From contig CBDDAE010000001.1 of NCBI GenBank assembly GCA_965224795.1, forward strand, positions 1,550,001-1,614,000: a DNA stretch of 64,000 bases, written 5' to 3'. The position numbers were made by a program, and so were the translations under genes. Shown in pieces: positions 34,359 through 42,082 of this stretch. Source of the stretch: NVTR01 sp036480115. GTDB lineage: Bacteria; Pseudomonadota; Alphaproteobacteria; Rhodobacterales; Rhodobacteraceae. The notes below the pieces were generated by a model, which was not told the origin of the DNA, made no database searches, and saw nothing but the letters and a program-made list of their open reading frames with translations. Position 1 is the stretch's first letter; each line of letters opens with the position of its first letter.

Positions 34359-35660
34359 CTATCCGTCGCAGAACTGATCAAGCCGGGTGAACATGGCCTG
34401 ATCAAATTCCGCGGGCAGTCGTTGGGCTTCAAAAAGAAAACCGACCAGACCGGTTGTGTCGCCATTGTTCAAAATATTGTTGTACTCCCATACCAATTGT
34501 CCATTTGGAGTAATCTCCAGTATGCAACCCCAAAGGGATTCTGTGATCAAAAGATTGCCGTTGGGCAACCACTGGTGTTTTCCCATAATGTCGGAAAAAT
34601 CGGAATCTCGTCAGAGCTTGTAAAATCAGTTTTCAAGGCGTTATCACGCGCGTCAGGGGTGATTATCCGGCTGGCAACATTGTTGGGCCGCGCAGTGCGA
34701 TTTGGTTGAGTTGGGGCCAACGAATGATTGTCCTAGATGGATATCGTACTGCCGCTGAAAAAATCTGGATCGTGTTGGCGATTCATATCTCCAGTATAGA
34801 TATATCACAGTTTTTTGGTCGCCTGCTCAAACACCATGACCGAGTTCAGGTTGCGCATTGACACCATCAAATCGCCTTGCCGGAACACCCCTTCTGTCAG
34901 TGATGTTGGGAATGGTTCAACATCATTCAGATGCAAAATATCACCCTTAAGTTCAACCCCAAAGCTTGATTTTACCCCGCTATAAATCTGGCCCTCAAGC
35001 CCATTCTGGCGCAGCACATCAAGGATCGAAATCTCATCCATGATTTCCCCATTCGGGGTCACTTCCACTATCGTGTCTTCAATAAAGAAGGGGCCCAATG
35101 CAGGCCAATCTGAGTCCGGCTCATAAGAAAAAGTTTGCCCGCTAGCGAAGAAATTACCCTTACCGCCCAGCTGGACCGAATGATGGGTCAAATAAGGCAA
35201 TTGCCACCGGATGACTCCACAATAGTCCATTCGCATCAGCCCTACAGGTTCAAGGTTGAAGACGATATCGCCGTCGGGCAGAAAAACTAAACCCGCGATC
35301 TCGCCACCTGGACGTGATTTTGGCCTGCGATCTTTTGGGACATGATCCATATCGGACCAGACATCAAACATGTCGATGTCCCACAAATGCACCGTATTGC
35401 CATCCTGATCGACTATCTTGGCCACCATTGCCAGCTCTTCTCCGGCGCCGTAAACCAATGTCATACCCGGGCTGACAGCGTCAGGCTGAAGCGCGCGCGC
35501 AATTTCAACCGGAACGACTGGTTTTTGATAGGCAAATGCTTCGGGCGTAGCGAAGAAGTCCTGGAACCCGATTTTAACTTCGTTCACTGCATCACGCATT
35601 TGGGCCTAGGGAAAGAGTTCGTATTTTTGCGACACAACTCCATAGAATCAAACCACACAT
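34359..35660 (-). pseudogene. Arylsulfotransferase-like (ASST family) pseudogene
   Basis: Two open pieces read as one protein. An N-terminal piece (35599-34805; 264 codons, including LVYGAGEELAMVAKIVDQDG and MDHVPKDRRPKSRPGGEIAG) and a C-terminal piece (34586-34359; GKHQWLPNGNLLITES) belong to the arylsulfotransferase-like beta-propeller family. The sequence between them still translates as clear remnants (TGDMNRQHDPDFFSG, SLAPTQPNRTARPNNVASR, RIITPDARDNALKTDF) but contains TGA and TAG in frame and a frameshift just before GKHQWL. Upstream of 35599 the frame continues as FYGVVSQKYELFP before another TAG, and a TGA lies further out. Multiple independent lesions show real decay. Confidence 0.85.
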
Positions 35661-35897
35661 GCATGACCAGAAATAAACAAGTATTTGGCGATCTGATCAC
35701 TGTTTGGACGTTTCACGTTGAAAATCACTTTTCCCAAGAAACCCGGCAACTTGATCAATAAAATCATGCCTAGATTACAATTACACGACACTCAAATTCA
35801 GTGTAATAAACTAATTTCCATAAAGCGTTTTTTAATTTCGCCCCAGACATACTAGCCAATTCTATACCAGTCTAACAAAGCATGTGTTGGGCGGCAC

Positions 35898-37094
35898 TTA
35901 GAAGGGCCCATAGCGCGATGCCGTCACTGCAACCATCCCCAACAGCCACAGAGGCAATATCCAGCGCAAAACGCTCATCGTGCGCCATAGTCTAAGGAAT
36001 GCACCGGGCCCCGTTCCGTCAGGTGGAGCAAGTCGAGCAGCATAGGTTAACGCGCCCGCAACCATGCCAAGCGTCCCGATGATTCCAAACAGCAGCCAGA
36101 GCAACCGGCTGGTCAGGCCGCCCCATGTCCCATAATGCAGTTCCTGATTGATCTGGGCGATCCGGTTTGACAGGCTTTCGCTCTGAACTCCATTGATCTC
36201 GAGCACTTTGAAAGTCACAGGATCAACGAACGCAACTTGGCCGTGGGGGCCACTTAGCAAGGCAGGTCCGGGACCGGCGATCAGGATCGGCGCGGACCGC
36301 TTGGCAGGGAAACCCACAAGCTCAGGCTGAAGGCCAGGAATTGCCGCTTGGGCCACAGCCACGATACGATCAAGTGCCGCCCCGTCAAAACCTTCAGGAA
36401 TAAGCGTCGCCCGTTCGGTCGCCAGAGGGGGTTCGTGATGGGCCTCACCCACAGCCAGGCCAAACTCGGCCAGCAAATAATAGAATGAGGTTAAAGCCAT
36501 GAGCATGATAAAAGGTAGCACCCAGAGCATCGCCAAGCGATGAACCCCACCCCACCAGCCTCGGGCGCCTTGGTGGCGCGGCGGCAGTCGAAAATATCCC
36601 TTCCAGAACCGCCGGTAGCTGATCAACCCGGTAACGATAAACAAGATGAATGGGATGGAAAATAATGTTACAAGTTTTGCCGCCCAGGCCTTGTCGGTCA
36701 TAAATGTTGTGTGCATTTCAAATATAATGCGCCGGATATCTGTTCTGGGAGATTGCCCACGTAGATTACCGCTACCAGGGTCGAGCCAATAGAAGCTCTG
36801 ATAGTTTCGCGCCCGCGCTCGATCAGCGATCCATGAAACACCGCTTCGCCGAATCTCAAGCACTTGATCGGCCTTGCCAGCTGCTTGCAGACTATCGAAC
36901 ATCTGCCCTAGTGAGGCCCGTTCATATGCATTTGGATCTTCAGACTGACGTGTACTATTGGCGAATGTGTCGATTTCGGTAATAAAAACTAGCAACGTAC
37001 CCGTCAAAAAAATCAGGCCAAATACCAGGAAAATATGCAATCCCAACCAAGAATGAACCAGAAAAGCAATGTTTCGAAAACGCCGTGAATCCAT
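35898..37094 (-). CDS. PepSY-associated transmembrane protein
   Basis: A 398-residue inner-membrane protein. The N-terminal membrane segment (about residues 10-35, HSWLGLHIFLVFGLIFLTGT) is followed by a periplasmic PepSY-like region, two central segments (about 145-165 and 190-212), and two C-terminal segments. The HSWLGL start and LHYGTWGG late motif are typical of PepSY_TM proteins, often linked to iron uptake or reductase functions. No siderophore or receptor genes are nearby, so the role is open. It is the only apparently intact gene in the decayed patch after tRNA-Leu. Confidence 0.83.
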   Translation of the reverse strand: MDSRRFRNIAFLVHSWLGLHIFLVFGLIFLTGTLLVFITEIDTFANSTRQSEDPNAYERASLGQMFDSLQAAGKADQVLEIRRSGVSWIADRARARNYQSFYWLDPGSGNLRGQSPRTDIRRIIFEMHTTFMTDKAWAAKLVTLFSIPFILFIVTGLISYRRFWKGYFRLPPRHQGARGWWGGVHRLAMLWVLPFIMLMALTSFYYLLAEFGLAVGEAHHEPPLATERATLIPEGFDGAALDRIVAVAQAAIPGLQPELVGFPAKRSAPILIAGPGPALLSGPHGQVAFVDPVTFKVLEINGVQSESLSNRIAQINQELHYGTWGGLTSRLLWLLFGIIGTLGMVAGALTYAARLAPPDGTGPGAFLRLWRTMSVLRWILPLWLLGMVAVTASRYGPF

Positions 37095-37162
37095 AACCCG
37101 TAACCTGTCGTAATAGTCGATACACGCGAAACCTCTTTCAACTATCTAGTGTTTGTCAACCG

Positions 37163-37870
37163 GTGATAAAATCCTTGGCAGACGGAAATTCACCAAGTGA
37201 ATATCTACAAAACCCTGGAAATTACACCAAAATGATCCCTGACGTGGCGGTACTCGCTGTCACAGCCTTCGCACTGGCATTGCATTTGCTAAGGGTAGTG
37301 TCGGTGGCACGCGGGGTCGCGGTTCGGCGTGCTTCGCTACAGATGTCAAATATTGCTCGGTTGGATTTTCTGAAGAATATGCTACCGGATGCCAGTATCG
37401 TGTTGGTCCTGCGCGACCCGATTGAACATGCGCTTTCCCTATGGACTCAGCACAAAAATTTTACCACGTTGCAAGCAAGTGATCCATTTGTCGCGCGCTA
37501 CATGGCTGACATAGGTCATTGTGAATTCGGTGAACTGCATCGACCTCTTCTATTCGAGAATATGGGTACTACTTCTGCAAGGTATGACCGCAACGATCCC
37601 AGCTACTGGCTCGCCTATTGGGTTTGCGCCTTTGCGTATGTCGCGACGCGCAAAGACCAGGTGTTCTTACTACCCTATGAACCGCTCTGCGCTGATCCGA
37701 TGACCTGGCCTGGCACCCTATGCTGTGATCTGAACATCGCGTCGGATGAATTGGAAGCGGCATGTGAACATGTGCGGCCTGCTTCGTTGCGGGCAACGAA
37801 GGAGTTATTTGATCCTGAGTTGATTGTGAAAGCACGCGAGCTTTTTGAATCCCTGGCCCAGCGGGTCTGA
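37163..37870 (+). CDS. Truncated sulfotransferase-like protein, probable gene remnant
   Basis: A 235-codon frame starting at GTG. Residues from about 60 onward look like a sulfotransferase: ARLDFLKNMLPDASIVLVLR then DPIEHALSLWTQHKNF (3'-phosphate-binding region), YMADIGHCEFGELHRPLLFE and YWLAYWVCAFAYVA. The N-terminal 5'-phosphosulfate loop (G-x-x-K-x-G-T-T) is missing and replaced by unrelated sequence, so PAPS binding would fail. No good ribosome-binding site is seen. It sits in the same decayed patch as the arylsulfotransferase pseudogene. Confidence 0.55.
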   Translation: MIKSLADGNSPSEYLQNPGNYTKMIPDVAVLAVTAFALALHLLRVVSVARGVAVRRASLQMSNIARLDFLKNMLPDASIVLVLRDPIEHALSLWTQHKNFTTLQASDPFVARYMADIGHCEFGELHRPLLFENMGTTSARYDRNDPSYWLAYWVCAFAYVATRKDQVFLLPYEPLCADPMTWPGTLCCDLNIASDELEAACEHVRPASLRATKELFDPELIVKARELFESLAQRV

Positions 37871-37980
37871 TTTTCATGCACTTCCATTTAGTTCTGTCGT
37901 AAGGAATTGAAATCAATCGTTTTGAACAGTTTCGTTACTCGGTTCGCAAGGCAATGCGTTCGAGGGTATCAATGGGAGTA

Positions 37981-38018
37981 CACCTTTAATCACAACAGCA
38001 TCCCACCTTTAATAACAA
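37981..38018 (+). repeat. Imperfect tandem pair CACCTTTAATMACAA
   Basis: CACCTTTAATCACAA (37981-37995) and CACCTTTAATAACAA (38004-38018) differ at one base and are 23 bases apart, in the gap after the sulfotransferase remnant. The 225-base gap (37871-38094) otherwise holds only this pair and the tRNA 3'-end repeat at 38050. Meaning unknown. Confidence 0.4.
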
Positions 38019-38049
38019 AAGGTTACTTTGTACTTTAAGGTCTGCTCAT

Positions 38050-38060
38050 GGCACCAAATC
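38050..38060 (+). repeat. tRNA-Leu 3'-end repeat copy 2 (possible attR)
   Basis: An exact 11-base copy of GGCACCAAATC from the tRNA-Leu 3' end (34162-34172), with the preceding bases not conserved. It lies 35 bases before the end of the dihaem cytochrome gene and so marks the boundary between the decayed patch and the respiratory cluster. Confidence 0.4.
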
Positions 38061-38094
38061 GCCTTCTCATACATGTTCAAATCTGCTGGAAGCT

Positions 38095-38811
38095 TTACTG
38101 TAGTGATTTCATATAGGCTAGGATATCAGCCTTTTCTCCGGCAGTTTTCAGTCCGGGAAAACGCGCAGTTGTACCGGGAACAAAACCTTCAGGGTCGGCC
38201 AAAAATCCAACCAGATTAACATCTGTCCAGGTTAAGCCAGAGGAAGAAAGCGCTTCTGAATATCGAAACCCTTCTATTGCCGCTGCGGGTTGACCGGCAA
38301 TGCCAAACAAGTTCGGTCCAAACACAACTTTGCCTCCCTCTTCAAAAGTGTGGCAAACAACACAGTGCTTTTCAGCGACTTTAATACCCTCTTCGACGTT
38401 TCCTACCGCCTCGGGTTCAGTTGCATCTGCGCTTTGCAATGTCTGGAAATAGGCCAGTAAATCTTCACGCTGGGTGGCTTTTTTGACGCCCTTGAAGCTC
38501 ATCTTAGTGCCAGGAACAATACTTTTGGGTTTCAGAACGAAATCGTTAAAAGTTGCCGCGTCCCAAATGATCTCAGAATCCAGCATAGCGCCAGAATATT
38601 TGAAACCTTCAACTCCGCCAGCCTGTCGGCCAAGAATCCCATAAAGGTTCGGACCCAATCCGTTCTTACCGCCCTCATCCATTGTGTGGCAGGCCTTACA
38701 TTTTTTGGCGACCTTTTCACCTTTGGCAGCGTCACCTGCTGCGACTGTTTGGCCTGTCGCCATAAGCATGACACCGGCAGCTAACATTTTAACTATGATT
38801 GTTACTTTCAT
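38095..38811 (-). CDS. Dihaem cytochrome c (two class I domains), putative NirK electron donor
   Basis: A 238-residue periplasmic protein. The signal peptide (about residues 1-25) precedes two homologous cytochrome c2/c550-like domains with CKACH (38-42) and CVVCH (150-154). Each is followed by GPNL(Y/F)GI and a methionine-ligand region (PGTKMSF in the first; the second has PGTTARFP with no Met there). The ATG at 38811 has a strong AGGAG site; an in-frame ATG 6 codons upstream is less likely. It lies 71 bases downstream of nirK on the same strand, so it probably delivers electrons to NirK. Confidence 0.85.
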   Translation of the reverse strand: MKVTIIVKMLAAGVMLMATGQTVAAGDAAKGEKVAKKCKACHTMDEGGKNGLGPNLYGILGRQAGGVEGFKYSGAMLDSEIIWDAATFNDFVLKPKSIVPGTKMSFKGVKKATQREDLLAYFQTLQSADATEPEAVGNVEEGIKVAEKHCVVCHTFEEGGKVVFGPNLFGIAGQPAAAIEGFRYSEALSSSGLTWTDVNLVGFLADPEGFVPGTTARFPGLKTAGEKADILAYMKSLQ

Positions 38812-38882
38812 CTCATTCTCCTTGGGCATAGCGGTATTTTTCAGGAAGAAGCGGCCGCAAAATCCTGCAGCCGCTTGAATTT

Positions 38883-40022
38883 CTAAATGGAAGTTGGCAC
38901 TTTGATCTGTTTCATCAGATCATCGTCCCACTCACCCTCTACCTGAAAATGCGCGGCTGCGCCCAGCATGATGGCCTCGATCAGATTATGATTAACGTAG
39001 GCGTAAAATCCCGGCTGCAGGAATGTGTAGGTTGCTGCCCCGGCTGCGCCCCCGGCAATAAACCAGGTTTCCAACCCCTCAAGTGGCGGGTTGGAAAACG
39101 ACCCTTCGGCCCAAACGTGATCGCCGTGCCCGCCAATAAGATGGGGTCGGGTATCCCGGTTGGCCTGGGCGTGTATGATCAGAACTGTTTCGCCCACTTT
39201 AGCAGTTAGCGCATTATCTCCAGTTAGGGCACCAACGGCGCCATTGAACACAATGTGGCTTGGAATCAAACCTGCGGCTGTTTCCAGAAAATCTGCAAAA
39301 TCTTCGCCTGCCGTTTCATAAGTCAGGTATTCGTCATCTTCATCTTTCGCAATATAGTAATCTTGTTCACCCACAAAGTAAGCCCGGTCATAGGTTATTG
39401 ATTTGCCTTCCCGGTCTGTTAACCCTTCGCGTGGCAACACCATAATTGCCCCGTTCATGCCATGGGTGACATGGTATGGAATCATCACGCCGCCTGGGGC
39501 GCAATGGTAAACAAAAACACCTGGTTTGGTGGCGCGAAACCGAAACACGACTTCTTCGCCCGGAGATACCAGTGAAATCTCACCGCCACCCATTGCACCC
39601 GTTGAAGCATGAAAATCTATGTTATGCTCCATGGCATTGCTGGCCGGATTAACCAGTGTCAGCTCGATATAATCGTCTTGATGCACAACAATCATTGGCC
39701 CGGGGACTGATCCATTAAAGGTAAGCGCCCAAATCTCAGTGTCATCATCATCAATGATCATGATTTTTTCTTCGACTTCAAAGCGCACTTCAACAACTTT
39801 GGGCCCACCAGTGGCAATCTGTTCATGTTCCGGCAGGAACGGTGGGGCAACCATCTCCTGTTTCACCCGCGGCAGAGCGGCAATTTCATCCTCTGTCATT
39901 GTGGCGGCTTGGGCTTTGCTGGTTACCACATCCGCCAGTACAATTCCGGCCCCGATTGCGGCAGTACCGGACAATATGGCGCGCCTTGACACACCTGAAT
40001 TTTCTTCGACAACTTCTTTCAT
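38883..40022 (-). CDS. nirK: Copper-containing nitrite reductase NirK
   Basis: A 379-residue two-cupredoxin enzyme that reduces nitrite to NO in the periplasm. A Tat signal is visible (SRRAIL at residues 12-17, then a hydrophobic stretch to AQA). Copper ligands appear in MEHNIDFHASTGAMGG, in VYHCAPGGVMIPYHVTHGMN (type 1 His-Cys-His-Met and one type 2 His) and in HLIGGHGDHVW (type 2 His). The ATG at 40022 has an AAGGAGC site. FNR/NNR-like half sites lie upstream. No nitrate or NO reductase genes are in the window. Confidence 0.96.
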   Translation of the reverse strand: MKEVVEENSGVSRRAILSGTAAIGAGIVLADVVTSKAQAATMTEDEIAALPRVKQEMVAPPFLPEHEQIATGGPKVVEVRFEVEEKIMIIDDDDTEIWALTFNGSVPGPMIVVHQDDYIELTLVNPASNAMEHNIDFHASTGAMGGGEISLVSPGEEVVFRFRATKPGVFVYHCAPGGVMIPYHVTHGMNGAIMVLPREGLTDREGKSITYDRAYFVGEQDYYIAKDEDDEYLTYETAGEDFADFLETAAGLIPSHIVFNGAVGALTGDNALTAKVGETVLIIHAQANRDTRPHLIGGHGDHVWAEGSFSNPPLEGLETWFIAGGAAGAATYTFLQPGFYAYVNHNLIEAIMLGAAAHFQVEGEWDDDLMKQIKVPTSI

Positions 40023-40134
40023 GATCGAGCTCCTTTTACTGGTATTGGCAAATTCCAAGCGGGAATTCACAACGGCCAACTGGCTAAAAATACTGCGCAT
40101 TCAAAGCCGGTCATTCATTCTGTTGGCTTAACTA

Positions 40135-40173
40135 TTGGATCAACGATCAAGAACGTGCTTTGATCTATGTCAT
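40135..40173 (+). promoter_or_regulatory. FNR/NNR-like half sites in the nirK-fnrL gap
   Basis: The 303-base gap between the divergent nirK and fnrL genes contains TTGGATCAACGATCAA (40135-40150) and TTGATctatGTCAT (40160-40173). Both are partial matches to the FNR family consensus TTGAT-N4-ATCAA. They lie about 113-150 bases upstream of nirK. Suggestive of control by FnrL or an NnrR-type protein, but neither is a clean palindrome. Nothing else was seen in this gap. Confidence 0.35.
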
Positions 40174-40325
40174 GACCCCTTTAATTGGCTCTGGGTTTGT
40201 AAGTTTGGACAGTTGGACGTTAGACAACTAATCTATGTTTGGTTGCGAGCGCCCGGTCTTGCGGGTATTTGTATTGGGGGAAGCCATCACACGACCCAAA
40301 CCTGTCACCATTAAGGTTTTGAAAA

Positions 40326-41042
40326 TTGAATATTCCAGCCTTCAACAACAAGGACTGCGGCTCGTGTCCGATCCGGCATCAAGCCGTTTGTTCCCGCTGC
40401 GAACAAGATGAATTGGCTGTGCTGGATTCGATAAAATTTTACCGTAGTTTTGAAGCCGGGCAACCCGTTATCTGGGCTGGCGATCCACTTGATTTCGTTG
40501 CATCCGTTGTTGTTGGCGTCGCGTCTTTAAGTCAGACAATGGAGGATGGGCGTGTCCAGGTAACCGGGCTATTGCTACCATCAGATTTTCTGGGATGGCC
40601 CGGCAGATCGGCAGCGGTTTATGATGTTACAGCCGTTAGTGATCTGACTCTATGTTGTTTTCGGCGCCACCCCTTTGAGGAACTGCTTGAATCGACCCCG
40701 AATATTGGCCAACGCCTGTTGCAAATGACCATGGATGAACTGGATGCAGCGCGTGATTGGATGGTCGTATTGGGGCGTAAAACTGCCCGTGAAAAAATTG
40801 CCAGCCTGATAACAATTTTTGTCAGGCGTGAGGCCCACCTACAAAAAGTTGAAACTCCGGACGGAACAAGTTTTGATCTGCCACTAACCCGGGAAGCCAT
40901 GGCCAATTACCTTGGTTTGACACTGGAAACTGTTAGTCGCCAGATCTCTGCATTGAAGCGGGACAAGGTCATACTTCTTAAAAGTAAACGCCGGATAATG
41001 GTCCCAGATTTTAGCAAATTGCTTGTTGAATCGGGAGACTAA
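40326..41042 (+). CDS. fnrL: FnrL, oxygen-sensing Crp/Fnr-family regulator
   Basis: A 238-residue regulator closely resembling rhodobacterial FnrL. The [4Fe-4S] ligands are Cys11, Cys14, Cys22 and Cys110, spaced as in FnrL. A cNMP-like beta-roll follows (FEAGQPVIWAGDPLDFVAS, GLLLPSDFLGWPGR), then the dimer helix and the C-terminal HTH LPLTREAMANYLGLTLETVS (recognition residues E-xx-SR in LETVSRQIS). It activates low-oxygen genes when its cluster is intact. Translation starts at TTG with AAGG 9 bases upstream. Convergent with the stress protein gene. Confidence 0.94.
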   Translation: MNIPAFNNKDCGSCPIRHQAVCSRCEQDELAVLDSIKFYRSFEAGQPVIWAGDPLDFVASVVVGVASLSQTMEDGRVQVTGLLLPSDFLGWPGRSAAVYDVTAVSDLTLCCFRRHPFEELLESTPNIGQRLLQMTMDELDAARDWMVVLGRKTAREKIASLITIFVRREAHLQKVETPDGTSFDLPLTREAMANYLGLTLETVSRQISALKRDKVILLKSKRRIMVPDFSKLLVESGD

Positions 41043-41053
41043 TCGCTTTCCGT

Positions 41054-41893
41054 TCAATGAGCCAAAAACAATGGCAACTGTGTTGTTTCCAAAATGTTTC
41101 GGGTGGCGCCGCCCAAAATACTTTCACGAATTCGCGAATGCCCATATGCCCCCATAATTAGTAAATCTGCATTCTGATCGACCACATGTCGGGCAATAAC
41201 ATCAGAAACGCGGGGCATAGTTTTTGCGAGAACAGAAATTTCGGCTTTTACTCCATGGCGCGACAGCATTTTCGCCAATGAACCACCGGGATCAGATCGA
41301 TCCAGCGCATGGATCGGTGGGGCAACCATGACGATATTCACTGACTCGGCCATTTGCATCATTGGCAATGCAAGCCGAACAGCGTTTAGCGCCTCCCGAC
41401 TATCGTTCCAGGCCAGTACAATTCGCTTTATCGGATGCTGCAACTGGGCGTCATCTGGCACTGCAAACACTGGAATCCCCGCATCAAAAAGCGCGCATTC
41501 CAAGGCGGCCTCATGCGATCGGGTTCGACCTTTGCCATAAGGCAGCGCAAAGACCGCCAGATCTGAAAATCGCATCTGGTGGGCAAGTGTCGCGGACAAT
41601 CCAGCAAGATGTACTGTAAGGGCGCTGCTAGCCCAGCTGACGTTACTGGGCTGAAGTTGCTCTTTGATAGCCGCTTCCAATTCTTGCGCCGCCTTCGTTG
41701 CTTGGACAACGTTAGATTGCGGCAACACCATCCCCGGTGATGCCGCCACTAAGCCCGGGTGCGTATGATCAATTCCCAAACACAGCAGGTCTAAGTGACC
41801 GCCATTTTGTTCGACAAGCTTCAAAGCTGCCTGAATAGCCAGCTGATCGACATTGATGTCGCTGACAACCAGTGTGACCGTCATGAATGCCAT
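41054..41893 (-). CDS. Universal stress protein with two Usp domains
   Basis: A 279-residue tandem UspA protein. The C-terminal domain (about residues 145-279) has the ATP-binding pattern LIMGAYGHSRIRESILGGAT followed by a terminal PLFLAH. The N-terminal domain is degenerate at that site. It is divergent from ccoN, with the perfect FNR box between them about 84 bases from its start, so it is probably induced at low oxygen together with the cbb3 oxidase. Paired Usp and cbb3 genes are common in this order. Confidence 0.88.
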   Translation of the reverse strand: MAFMTVTLVVSDINVDQLAIQAALKLVEQNGGHLDLLCLGIDHTHPGLVAASPGMVLPQSNVVQATKAAQELEAAIKEQLQPSNVSWASSALTVHLAGLSATLAHQMRFSDLAVFALPYGKGRTRSHEAALECALFDAGIPVFAVPDDAQLQHPIKRIVLAWNDSREALNAVRLALPMMQMAESVNIVMVAPPIHALDRSDPGGSLAKMLSRHGVKAEISVLAKTMPRVSDVIARHVVDQNADLLIMGAYGHSRIRESILGGATRNILETTQLPLFLAH

Positions 41894-41976
41894 ATTATTT
41901 TTGCTTCCTTAATATTTGCAAATTATCACCCGCCCCTGCGACACATTGAACATATGCAGATATTGCTGACCTTCAT

Positions 41977-41990
41977 TTGATCTGGATCAA
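41977..41990 (+). promoter_or_regulatory. Perfect FNR box TTGATCTGGATCAA
   Basis: TTGAT-CTGG-ATCAA is an exact match to the FNR-family consensus TTGAT-N4-ATCAA. It lies between the divergent universal stress protein gene (start 41893) and ccoN (start 42083). FnrL is encoded 0.9 kb away, so oxygen-dependent control of both genes by FnrL is the natural reading. Its centre is about 99 bases before ccoN. Confidence 0.85.
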
Positions 41991-42082
41991 TGTGTGCCAT
42001 CAACACCTTGGTCAGTAAGGCGCTAGCGCGCCATGAACAGAGATCTGTTTGGGCTATTATTGCCGGAACGAAGGGGCAAACA

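Noticed and set aside
41990..42082. Longer ccoN start at 41990
   Set aside because: The codon overlaps the FNR box and the extra residues are not typical of CcoN; ATG 42083 has a strong ribosome-binding site.
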